NCBI GenBank assembly: GCA_000482145.1
Contig: AUXH01000051.1
Location: forward strand, 1-55,551
Length of the DNA stretch: 55,551 nt
Direction of reading: 5' to 3'
Source of the DNA: Strigomonas culicis
Lineage: Eukaryota > Euglenozoa > Kinetoplastea > Trypanosomatida > Trypanosomatidae
Shown: piece after piece, positions 36,152 through 43,679 of the stretch
Numbering within the stretch: position 1 is the stretch's first letter
How the letters are laid out: each line of letters starts with the position of its first letter
The notes under the pieces: model-generated
Seen by the model: only the letters and a program-made list of their open reading frames with translations
Database searches by the model: none
What the model was told of the DNA's origin: nothing
Position numbers and translations under genes: made by a program

Positions 36152-37624
36152 CTATTGTATGCCATTCAATCGCCCCCATATCTCCACCTGTCTCGGCACC
36201 TCCTCCAGCACAGCCGCTGCCAGCCGCTCAGGGGGCGCGCTCAGGAACTGGTTGAACACCACAAACTGCACCAAGTCGCGACGACAGAGTTTTCCAACAG
36301 AGTTGCAGAGCCGTTCATCATCGCCGTCCAACCGCACCATTGAACTGAAATCAGAGTTGCCAATGCCGATGATGATAATCGACAGCGGTGCGTCATCGGC
36401 GTCCACAATAGCGTCGATGGTGTCACGCATGTCCGTGATGGCGCCGTCCGTCATGATGAGGAGGATGGTGTACACACCGCGCGCCTGTCGCGCGCCAGTG
36501 GTAATGGCACGAATCGTGGGGGCGAAGTTGGTGGGGCCGGAGAAGCGCAATTGCGGCAACAGACCCGCGTACGTGTCCACCACCGCCTGCATCCCGTTCA
36601 CGTACGCGTTCTGGTAGTTGCCCGTCAGCGGGAAGAAGTGGATGGACTCCACGGGGAAGGGCGTCTGCGCTCCGAAGCCGTACACGGGGAACTGGCGGTC
36701 CGTGTCGTACTCCTGCACCACGTCCGACACCGCCATCATCGCGCGGATGTACTGGTTGGGCACATCAGGGTTGTAGTGATGCAGCGAGCTCGGTTGCTTC
36801 CAGTCGCCGTTGGAGCCCGTAAAGTCGATGGAGAAGGCGATGTTGATCTCGAGGCCACGCTTGAGGTGTTCCAGGAAGGGAACCGTGGGGACGTACGTGA
36901 CGGCGGTGAGAACCACGTTGCCGTAGGACTTGGTCTTGTCCTTCTTCACCTTCGTGAGCTCGAACTCGCCGGTGCCGTCCTTCAGCTGCGCCACCGACAC
37001 AGGACAACTGCCCATGTCCTTCGTGCCGTTCCTACAGGAGAGGATCACGCAGCGCTCCGCGAGCTCACCGCCGCAGAGGTCCGACAGCTCCAGCGGAGGG
37101 GTCGTCCGCCACTTGGGGTTAGTGTCCTTCTTGATCACCTCGCTGCGGTACACCTCGACCAGCTGTCCGCTGTCCAGTTTGCGGCTGACGACGAGCTGCG
37201 GCGCGAGGGAGCCGAACTGCTTCAGCAGGCCCTTCCCGCTGAAGGACAGCTGCAGGGTGCCGAGCTGCGCCGCCTCACGGGTCTGACTGACCGACACCGT
37301 AATGGTGCCCTTGCCGGGGGAGAGCCCGCACGTCTTGGAAGAGCCCTTCGACGACACCACCTCACCGAGAGTCACCGACGCGCAAGCGGTCTTCCTCGAG
37401 GCGGCGCTCACGTGGCTGGCGGACACCACGCGCAGCTGCAGGGTCTGGCGGGACTCAAAGAAGTAGTTCATGGTGACGGAATGCTGATAGGTGGGGTTGG
37501 ACGTGTTCGCGGCGGCCTCCGTGCGACCCCGCTGCATCCCCCCTTCATTTACCAAAACAAGTGCGTCTGAGACATCCAGGTTTTCGCATCGGAAATACAG
37601 CTGGACTTGTACATGCGTGTTCAT
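36152..37624 (-). CDS. Copine-like protein, tandem copy B, lacking C2 calcium ligands
   Basis: An intact 490-aa paralogue of its neighbours. The vWA domain keeps the MIDAS (DFTGS, LIMTDGAITD) and is almost identical to the other copies, but both C2 domains have diverged. In C2A, loop 1 is shortened by about six residues (CENLDVSDALVLV) and loop 3 reads VVSASHVSAASRK, without the Asp ligands. In C2B, loop 1 is KQFGSLAPQ and loop 3 is CRNGTKDMG, again without them. The fold-defining hydrophobic pattern stays, so calcium-independent membrane or protein binding is a reasonable inference. Reading frame and codon use are normal, which argues against a pseudogene. The frame to 37648 begins at TTG; the ATG is 37624 and a candidate acceptor AG is at 37678-37677. 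Confidence 0.9.
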   Translation of the reverse strand: MNTHVQVQLYFRCENLDVSDALVLVNEGGMQRGRTEAAANTSNPTYQHSVTMNYFFESRQTLQLRVVSASHVSAASRKTACASVTLGEVVSSKGSSKTCGLSPGKGTITVSVSQTREAAQLGTLQLSFSGKGLLKQFGSLAPQLVVSRKLDSGQLVEVYRSEVIKKDTNPKWRTTPPLELSDLCGGELAERCVILSCRNGTKDMGSCPVSVAQLKDGTGEFELTKVKKDKTKSYGNVVLTAVTYVPTVPFLEHLKRGLEINIAFSIDFTGSNGDWKQPSSLHHYNPDVPNQYIRAMMAVSDVVQEYDTDRQFPVYGFGAQTPFPVESIHFFPLTGNYQNAYVNGMQAVVDTYAGLLPQLRFSGPTNFAPTIRAITTGARQARGVYTILLIMTDGAITDMRDTIDAIVDADDAPLSIIIIGIGNSDFSSMVRLDGDDERLCNSVGKLCRRDLVQFVVFNQFLSAPPERLAAAVLEEVPRQVEIWGRLNGIQ

Positions 37625-38079
37625 TTTTTTTTTTTCGTGGTACAACAAAATGGTGAAAAAGAAAAAACAACAACAACTGTGTTTACGTACACGGAGTGGA
37701 GTAACAACAATAAGAGAATTGCACTTACTAAAAAAAAAAGTGTTCGGAGTAATTTGAAATGTGTAGAGATACGGATACTATTACAATGGGGAAAAAATAC
37801 ATTGAGAGAGGGAAAGAATTGGGAAAGAACAGTTACAATAATAAACCAGCCAAAAGGTGCTATCAAGTAGCAATTACAAAAAGTGAAAAGGGGTACCATG
37901 TAAATCAGATAATAAAAGTGGAAGCGTACTTTCCAGCACTCTCTCCTGTATAAACGATATACTCTTCAAGACAACTGCAAAATCGAAGACTAAATGTAAC
38001 AAATCAGCAAAAAGGAAAATACAAAAAAAAATGTAGATTACACTACAGCAACAAAACGTTTTTAACCGCTGAGACCGCT
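37625..38079. other. Intergenic region between copine copies B and C
   Basis: A candidate acceptor for copy B lies at AG 37678-37677 after a T-rich tract. The stretch 37880-38010, in the 3' flank of copy C, is similar to the 3' flank of copy D (about 39780-39910), with matching blocks such as TACCATGTA, TGTATAAAC and GACTGCAAA-like segments. No gene is visible. Confidence 0.6.
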
Positions 38080-39588
38080 TTACGCAATACCGTTTACCTT
38101 ACCCCACGCCTCGACCTGGCGCGGCACCTCCTCCAGCACAGCCACTGCCAGCCGCTCAGGGGGCGCGCTCAGGAACTGGTTGAACGCCACAAACTGCACC
38201 AAGTCGCGCCGCGACACCTTGCCCCTGCTGCTCCGCAGCGCACCACCATCGCCGTCCAACTGAACCATTGAGCTGAAATCAGAGTTGCCAATGCCGATGA
38301 TGATGATGGACAGCGGTGCGTCATCGGCGTCCACGATAGCGTCCACAGTGTCGCGCATGTCCGTGATGGCGCCGTCCGTCATGATGAGGAGGATGGTGTA
38401 CACACCGCGCGTCTGTCGCGCGCCACTGGTAATGGCACGAATCGTGGGGGCGAAGTTGGTGGGGCCGGAGAAGCGCAGGTGCGGCAGCAGACCCGCGTAC
38501 GTGTCCACCACCGCCTGCATCCCGTTCACGTACGCGTTCTGGTAGTTGCCCGTCAGCGGGAAGAAGTGGATGGACTCCACGGGGAAGGGCGTCTCCGCCC
38601 CGAAGCCGTACACGGGGAACTGGCGGTCCGTGTCGTACTCCTGCACCACGTCCGACACCGCCAGCATCGCGCGGATGTACTGGTTGGGCATCTGCGGACT
38701 GAAGTAGTGCAGCGAGCTCGGGTGTGTCCAGTTACCGTTGGAGCCCGTGAAGTCGATGGAGAAGGCGATGTTGATCTGCAGGCCGCGTTTCATGTGCTCC
38801 AGGAACGTTGTCGTCTTCACAAACTGGCTCTCCGCGAGGCAGATGGTGCCGTACGACTTGGTCTTGTCCTTCTTCACCGTCGTCAGCTGGAACTCGCCGG
38901 TGCCCGCCATGAGCTGCTCCGCAGACACCAGGAAGGTGCCCATCGGGTCATCGTTCACCAGATCTTCATCGAAGCAGGCAAACTCGATGCATGGCGACTG
39001 AGTGTCTCCCCCGCACAGATCTCTGAGATTGATGTCCGGCGTCGACCTCCACTGGGGGTCCAGGGTATCCTGTATCGCCTCGCTGCGATACACCTGCCGC
39101 AGCTGACCGTTAGGAAGTCGGTAGCGCAGGATGAAGTAGGGGTCCGACTTACTAACGAGGTCCATCTTCTTCAGATTGCGGCCGACAAAGCGGAGGCGCA
39201 GTGTACCCCGGAGGTCGGAGGATCCGTTACCGCCTGCGACCGTCACTGTGATGCTGCCTCTCTTGGCGCTGAGCCGCACGGTCTTGGAAGAGTCCCGCGA
39301 CGCCACAATCTCCCCCAGCGTCATCCGCGCGGAGCCCAGGAAGTCGTCATTCGTGTTCGTGTCCTTGTCCATGACGAAAAAGTCGAGCACCTGGCGCACC
39401 TCGAAGAAGAAGTCCATCTCCACATAGCGCTGGAACACTGGATTCAAGCTGTTCTTTACCACCTCCGTGCGGCCGAGCTCACGCTGGCCTTCCTTCACAA
39501 GGATGTAGGGGTCGCTCTTGGAGGTCACATCCCTGTCGAGGAGGCCCTCGCATTTGAAATACAACTGCACCTTGGTGCGGGTGTTCAT
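38080..39588 (-). CDS. Copine-like protein, tandem copy C
   Basis: 502 aa, nearly identical to copy A, with complete calcium-binding loops in C2A (RDVTSKSDPY, MDKDTNTNDD) and C2B (KKMDLVSKSDPY, FDEDLVNDDPMG). The vWA MIDAS (DFTGS, LIMTDGAITD) is intact. Copy C shares the NWTHPSSLHYFSPQMPN vWA haplotype with copy A, but the LVNDDPMG loop of C2B and the NSDFSSMVQ block with copy D. The frame extends to 39651 without ATG support; the ATG at 39588 aligns with the starts of the other copies. A candidate acceptor AG is at 39638-39637. Likely role: calcium-dependent membrane association, partners unknown. Confidence 0.92.
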   Translation of the reverse strand: MNTRTKVQLYFKCEGLLDRDVTSKSDPYILVKEGQRELGRTEVVKNSLNPVFQRYVEMDFFFEVRQVLDFFVMDKDTNTNDDFLGSARMTLGEIVASRDSSKTVRLSAKRGSITVTVAGGNGSSDLRGTLRLRFVGRNLKKMDLVSKSDPYFILRYRLPNGQLRQVYRSEAIQDTLDPQWRSTPDINLRDLCGGDTQSPCIEFACFDEDLVNDDPMGTFLVSAEQLMAGTGEFQLTTVKKDKTKSYGTICLAESQFVKTTTFLEHMKRGLQINIAFSIDFTGSNGNWTHPSSLHYFSPQMPNQYIRAMLAVSDVVQEYDTDRQFPVYGFGAETPFPVESIHFFPLTGNYQNAYVNGMQAVVDTYAGLLPHLRFSGPTNFAPTIRAITSGARQTRGVYTILLIMTDGAITDMRDTVDAIVDADDAPLSIIIIGIGNSDFSSMVQLDGDGGALRSSRGKVSRRDLVQFVAFNQFLSAPPERLAVAVLEEVPRQVEAWGKVNGIA

Positions 39589-40022
39589 AGTGAGAGATGA
39601 AATACACAACAAAAAACAGTAGCGTGAACAAAAGAACTTGGTGTAGAACAAAAAAATTGTTTATGGAGTGTGTAGAATAGTGAGTGTTGCTCGAAAGTAA
39701 GTAAAGCATATTGAAAAAGGCACCCGGGATGCTCAGAAATAGTCACTGGAACGCTTTGTACATGCCAATTCTTCATTTGAAAAGAACGAAAAGGGATACC
39801 ATGTACGCGAAGGAGAAGAATAAACATTGGAAGCAAACTTTTGAACACTTTTTCTTGTATAAACTTTATACTATTCACGTCGACTGCAAACTTTAAAACT
39901 AAACGCAATAAATAAATATAGTATAAGATAAACAAAAACATCACGATCATATAAAGGCAACTCTGTACTGTTAGATTCACTGCATCCCAGTGACACAGGA
40001 GTGTTAACCCATTTGAAGCGCT
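39589..40022. other. Intergenic region between copine copies C and D
   Basis: It contains the 3' flank of copy D, with a segment at about 39780-39910 resembling the 3' flank of copy C, and the upstream splice region of copy C. The open frame through this region (39585-39980, minus strand) is AT-rich and hydrophobic and is rejected. Confidence 0.55.
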
Positions 40023-41531
40023 TTACACAATCCCGTTTATTTTACCCCAAACCTCCACCTGGCGCGGCACCTCCTCCAGCACAGCTGCTGCAAGCCGCTC
40101 AGGGGGCGCGCTGAGGAACTGGTTGAACGGCACAAACTGCACCAAGTCGCGCCGCGACACCTTGCCCCTGCTGCTCCGCAGCGCACCACCATCGCCGTCC
40201 AACTGAACCATTGAGCTGAAATCAGAGTTGCCAATGCCGATGATGATGATGGACAGCGGTGCGTCATCGGCGTCCACGATAGCGTCCACGGTGTCGCGCA
40301 TGTCCGTGATGGCGCCGTCCGTCATGATGAGGAGGATGGTGTACACACCGCGCGTCTGTCGCGCGCCATTGGTAATGGCACGAATCGTGGGGGCGAAGTT
40401 GGTGGGGCCGGAGAAGCGCAGGTGCGGCAGCAGACCCGCGTACGTGTCCACCACCGCCTGCATCCCGTTCACATAAGCGTTCTGGTAGTTGCCCGTCAGC
40501 GGGAAGAAGTGGATGGACTCCACGGGGAAGGGCGTCTGCGCTCCGAAGCCGTACACGGGGAACTGGCGGTCCGTGTCGTACTCCTGCACCACGTCCGACA
40601 CCGCCATCATCGCGCGGATGTACTGGTTGGGCACATCAGGGTTGTAGTGATGCAGCGAGCTCGGTTGCTTCCAGTCGCCGTTGGAGCCCGTGAAGTCGAT
40701 GGAGAAGGCGATGTTGATCTGCAGGCCGCGCTTCATGTGCTCCAGGAACGTTGTCGTCTTCACAAACTGGCTCTCCGCGAGGCAGATGGTGCCGTACGAC
40801 TTGGTCTTGTCCTTCTTCACCGTCGTCAGCTGGAACTCGCCGGTGCCCGCCATGAGCTGCTCCGCAGACACCAGGAAGGTGCCCATCGGGTCATCGTTCA
40901 CCAGATCTTCATCGAAGCAGGCAAACTCGATGCATGGCGACTGAGTGTCTCCCCCGCACAGATCTCTGAGATTGATGTCCGGCGTCGACCTCCACTGGGG
41001 GTTAAGAGTCTTCTGAATTACTTCACTGCGATACACCTGCCGCAGCTGACCGTTAGGAAGTCGGTAGCGCAGGATGAAGTAGGGGTCCGATTTGCCGAAA
41101 AGGTCCATCTTCTTCAGATTGCGGCCGACAAAGCGGAGGCGCAGGGTACCCTGGGGGCCCGAGGAGCCGCTGCCGCCCGCGACCGTCACTGTGATGCTGC
41201 CTCTCTGGGTGCTCAGCCGCACGGTCTTGGACGAGTCCCGCGACGCCACAATCTCCCCCAGCGTCATCCGCGCGGAGCCCAGGAAGTCATCTTGAGTGCC
41301 TTTGTCCTTGTCCATGACGAAAAAGTCGAGCACCTGGCGCACCTCGAAGAAGAAGTCCATCTCCACATAGCGCTGGAACACTGGATTCAAGCTGTTCTTT
41401 ACCACCTCCGTGCGGCCGAGCTCACGCTGGCCTTCCTTCACAAGGATGTAGGGGTCGCTCTTGGAGGTCACATCCATGTCGAGGAGATCCTCGCATTTGA
41501 AATACAACTGTACCTTGGTGTGCGTGTCCAT
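40023..41531 (-). CDS. Copine-like protein, tandem copy D (mosaic)
   Basis: 502 aa with intact calcium loops in both C2 domains (MDVTSKSDPY, MDKDKGTQDD; KKMDLFGKSDPY, FDEDLVNDDPMG) and an intact vWA MIDAS. Most of the gene matches copies A and C, but a tract of about 160 bp (40532-40692), encoding DWKQPSSLHHYNPDVPN through GAQTPF, is essentially identical to copy B (36661-36821). This is best explained by gene conversion or unequal crossover. Start ATG 41531; on the minus strand a T-rich tract precedes ATTGCAG (acceptor AG 41584-41583), giving a leader of about 51 nt. Confidence 0.92.
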   Translation of the reverse strand: MDTHTKVQLYFKCEDLLDMDVTSKSDPYILVKEGQRELGRTEVVKNSLNPVFQRYVEMDFFFEVRQVLDFFVMDKDKGTQDDFLGSARMTLGEIVASRDSSKTVRLSTQRGSITVTVAGGSGSSGPQGTLRLRFVGRNLKKMDLFGKSDPYFILRYRLPNGQLRQVYRSEVIQKTLNPQWRSTPDINLRDLCGGDTQSPCIEFACFDEDLVNDDPMGTFLVSAEQLMAGTGEFQLTTVKKDKTKSYGTICLAESQFVKTTTFLEHMKRGLQINIAFSIDFTGSNGDWKQPSSLHHYNPDVPNQYIRAMMAVSDVVQEYDTDRQFPVYGFGAQTPFPVESIHFFPLTGNYQNAYVNGMQAVVDTYAGLLPHLRFSGPTNFAPTIRAITNGARQTRGVYTILLIMTDGAITDMRDTVDAIVDADDAPLSIIIIGIGNSDFSSMVQLDGDGGALRSSRGKVSRRDLVQFVPFNQFLSAPPERLAAAVLEEVPRQVEVWGKINGIV

Positions 41532-42089
41532 GGTACAAGTGCGCTGTGGAATAGTCGTATGTATGTTTTAAGAGCAGAAACGCTGCAATAATAATAAAAG
41601 AAAAAAAAAGTAATCTACTAAAGGCGAAGAGAGAATATGACAGAAGGGTATAGAGGAGCAGTAACTGGTGGAAGGTCAGAAAAAAAAAATTGCTTTTATT
41701 GAGGTGAAACAAGAGACGGATAACTGCAAAAGAAGGAAAGACGCCATTTTAAGTATGCCCGATGTGCTATAACGACGGTAGTATAAATTGAAGGAATAGA
41801 GTACATAAACGATGATGCTAACAAATATCTCTTGTTATCCCTTTTGGGAAACTTCCTGAGGAGAATTATATATACATGTGAGTACATGGAGAGCGAACAC
41901 ACACAAAACAAAAACAATATGTATTATCGTATACTGAATAACACTATACGGAATACAGCATCCATGAGTATGTATATAGTACATTGAAGTGACGGCATAT
42001 ACAAGCAAGACAAAACGAGAGTCAGGGAAAAAGAGTGTGTGTATGATCAAATGGAGTAAATGTCTGTATAGCGAAAGGAACGAACGTCC
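41532..42089. other. Intergenic region upstream of copine copy D
   Basis: The acceptor ATTGCAG (AG 41584-41583) for copy D follows a minus-strand T-rich tract at about 41597-41612. The rest, to 42089, is AT-rich and should be the 3' UTR of the next gene upstream. No gene is supported. Confidence 0.55.
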
Positions 42090-42725
42090 CTAAGGGTAGT
42101 AGCGAGACTTACCCCAATTAGTTCCCTTCTCCGGCAGTGTGTTTTCATGCGGCGGCGCCTGGTCCTCATTGTAGTGCATCCCCGTGCGCAAACTATGGTG
42201 GGTGGTCGACTCATAGGTCGGCGCGAGGCGGAGCAGCGTGTTGTCCACCGCCTTCGGCTCGGTCCACGGGTCCTTCACTCCGTTGTACGTGGAGCCACCG
42301 CCGGTGCCCTCGATGCCCTCGTGCGCATGTCCAGGGTGGTCGAGGCGGCGCTCCGGGTCGGCCACGTCGTTCGGCACGCGCTCCAGTGCGGTGGCCTCCG
42401 CGTCGAACCGGTCGCCGCCGTCCACGCCCTCCGCGCCTGCGCCGTCCTCGATCCGCTCGGAGCGCAGCACGGTCGTGCCGTAGCGCGACTTGCCGAAGAG
42501 CTGTTGGCCGGGGTGCTGGCTCTGCAGCAGCGACAGGCTCGTCGCATTCGTGTTGGTCTCATCCAGCAGCTCCCCGTCCCACTTGGGCTCCGCGGGGTAC
42601 ACCAGCTGTGTGCTGCGGTAATAGGTCCCACCGGGCAGCGGGTTGGACCAGTACGCTCCCGCGTAGTTGATGAACGTATCGCGGCCGGTGCCATCGTTGT
42701 GATAGATGGGGAGGGGGGCGGGCAT
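42090..42725 (-). CDS. Hypothetical 211-aa protein with GTGRDTF motif, possibly flagellar
   Basis: The N-terminus has HNDGTGRDTFI (residues 9-19). A motif of this type (DGxGRDxYI) occurs, as I recall, in small conserved proteins of ciliated eukaryotes that associate with axonemal microtubules, so a flagellar role is suggested but unproven. The rest is polar, with several Tyr/Pro/Gly-rich short segments (YRSTQLVYP, FGKSRYG, TYESTTHHSLRTG, WGKSRYYP) of the kind found in microtubule-inner proteins, and no transmembrane or enzyme motif. The frame to 42773 begins at GTG; the ATG at 42725 is the first Met of the conserved part. A candidate acceptor AG is at 42797-42796. Confidence 0.75.
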   Translation of the reverse strand: MPAPLPIYHNDGTGRDTFINYAGAYWSNPLPGGTYYRSTQLVYPAEPKWDGELLDETNTNATSLSLLQSQHPGQQLFGKSRYGTTVLRSERIEDGAGAEGVDGGDRFDAEATALERVPNDVADPERRLDHPGHAHEGIEGTGGGSTYNGVKDPWTEPKAVDNTLLRLAPTYESTTHHSLRTGMHYNEDQAPPHENTLPEKGTNWGKSRYYP

Positions 42726-43007
42726 TTTGGTGACGGTAAGGGTTTTTTTTATAGTAGTGCTTCTTCTTTTCACACACTTCTTTCATACAATAATACTAAT
42801 AATAACAGCAACAAGAACACCAACAACAAAAGAGCAATATGGAAGGTAGAGAGTAGTGATGTTTCACTGTCAGATTTTTTTTCCCTTCTAATCAGCAGAA
42901 AGGGAAGTTTTATACCGAGTGTGTATACATATGACGGAATAATATTCTTTTTTTTCCCTAATGTACAGCGAATGTGTGTGATAAGACCGGTGTGAGTACC
43001 TTGTGCT

Positions 43008-43280
43008 TTACTTCTTCTTTTGTCTCGCCTTTTCCCTTTCCTTAATCTTCTTGTCCAGTTGCCTCTTGCTCTCATCCTGACCAATGTGCTTGCGTGCCTG
43101 CCGCTGTGCGCTCGCGTCCGCGGTGGCCTGTCGGTGCGCCTGATTTTTGCAGGCGTCGCCGCAGCCATGCACTTCCGGCATCATGTGCCGCGTGCAGAAA
43201 CGCATGTCGCAGAACTCACACTTGGGCAGCGCCAGCAGCGCGAGTGTGGTGCACCCCGGCGACCCACATTTTTCGGTCAT
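43008..43280 (-). CDS. Small AN1-type zinc-finger protein, 90 aa
   Basis: The spacing of Cys5, Cys10, Cys21, Cys24, Cys29, His32, His38 and Cys40 fits the AN1 zinc-finger pattern (C-x4-C-x10-C-x2-C-x4-C-x2-H-x5-H-x-C). After the finger the chain is helical and very basic (Lys/Arg/Gln-rich) to the end. AN1 fingers occur in stress-associated, proteasome-linked and ribosome-linked proteins; here there is no A20 finger or ubiquitin-like domain, so the role is unknown. ATG at 43280; minus-strand TTTTAG (AG 43330-43329) after a T-rich stretch gives a leader of about 48 nt. Short but well supported by motif and codon use. Confidence 0.85.
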   Translation of the reverse strand: MTEKCGSPGCTTLALLALPKCEFCDMRFCTRHMMPEVHGCGDACKNQAHRQATADASAQRQARKHIGQDESKRQLDKKIKEREKARQKKK

Positions 43281-43365
43281 CCGTCACGCGTGAAGCGAAG
43301 TCCCCGCGAACGTAAAGGAAGCAAAACGCTAAAAGACAGAAAAGGACTCGCACTTATGCGAGTTG

Positions 43366-43404
<39 letters not shown>

Positions 43405-43679
43405 TCTAAAGCTGAATGCAATAGAGGAATATTGGAGAGGGAGAAGAGAATGTACGCTGAGGAGGCCAAAGTGCTTTCCATATTCACTTGTCCAAGCGGG
43501 CTAAAAAGAAGCGCGTTCACGGTGTAACAGAGTGGTGGTTGAGCCACCTAGATGAGTAGGAAACGTGGGGGTAATACTTATCGTATACCTATACGCACAG
43601 CTGCGTCCATTTGGACCAATTGTAAAAGCACTACACACACTGTTCATGTGAAGCAACCATTTCTGCCGGCAGGACTGCC
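43281..43679. other. Intergenic region with a GT microsatellite
   Basis: It contains the acceptor for the AN1 gene (AG 43330-43329) and a (GT)n run at 43372-43402. The rest should be the 3' UTR of the LRR gene. No gene is visible. Confidence 0.6.
43372..43402. repeat. (GT)n microsatellite
   Basis: A near-perfect GT run of about 15 units lies upstream of the AN1 zinc-finger gene, beyond its splice acceptor. Confidence 0.92.

Larger units (their letters stand above)
34086..41531 (-). repeat. Tandem array of four copine genes
   Basis: Four head-to-tail copine genes (copies A to D from left to right, about 1.5 kb each) occupy 7.4 kb with 0.43-0.56 kb spacers. Copies A, C and D are nearly identical along most of their length. 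Copy B has strongly divergent C2 domains but a very similar vWA core. Shared and swapped blocks show duplication followed by gene conversion. Confidence 0.9.

Noticed and set aside
36152..37624. Copine copy B as a pseudogene
   Set aside because: The frame is intact over the full length, start and stop match the other copies, codon use is normal and the vWA domain is preserved.
39585..39980. 131-aa hydrophobic ORF between copines C and D
   Set aside because: It is composed of AT-rich 3' flank sequence and has no codon bias like that of real genes.
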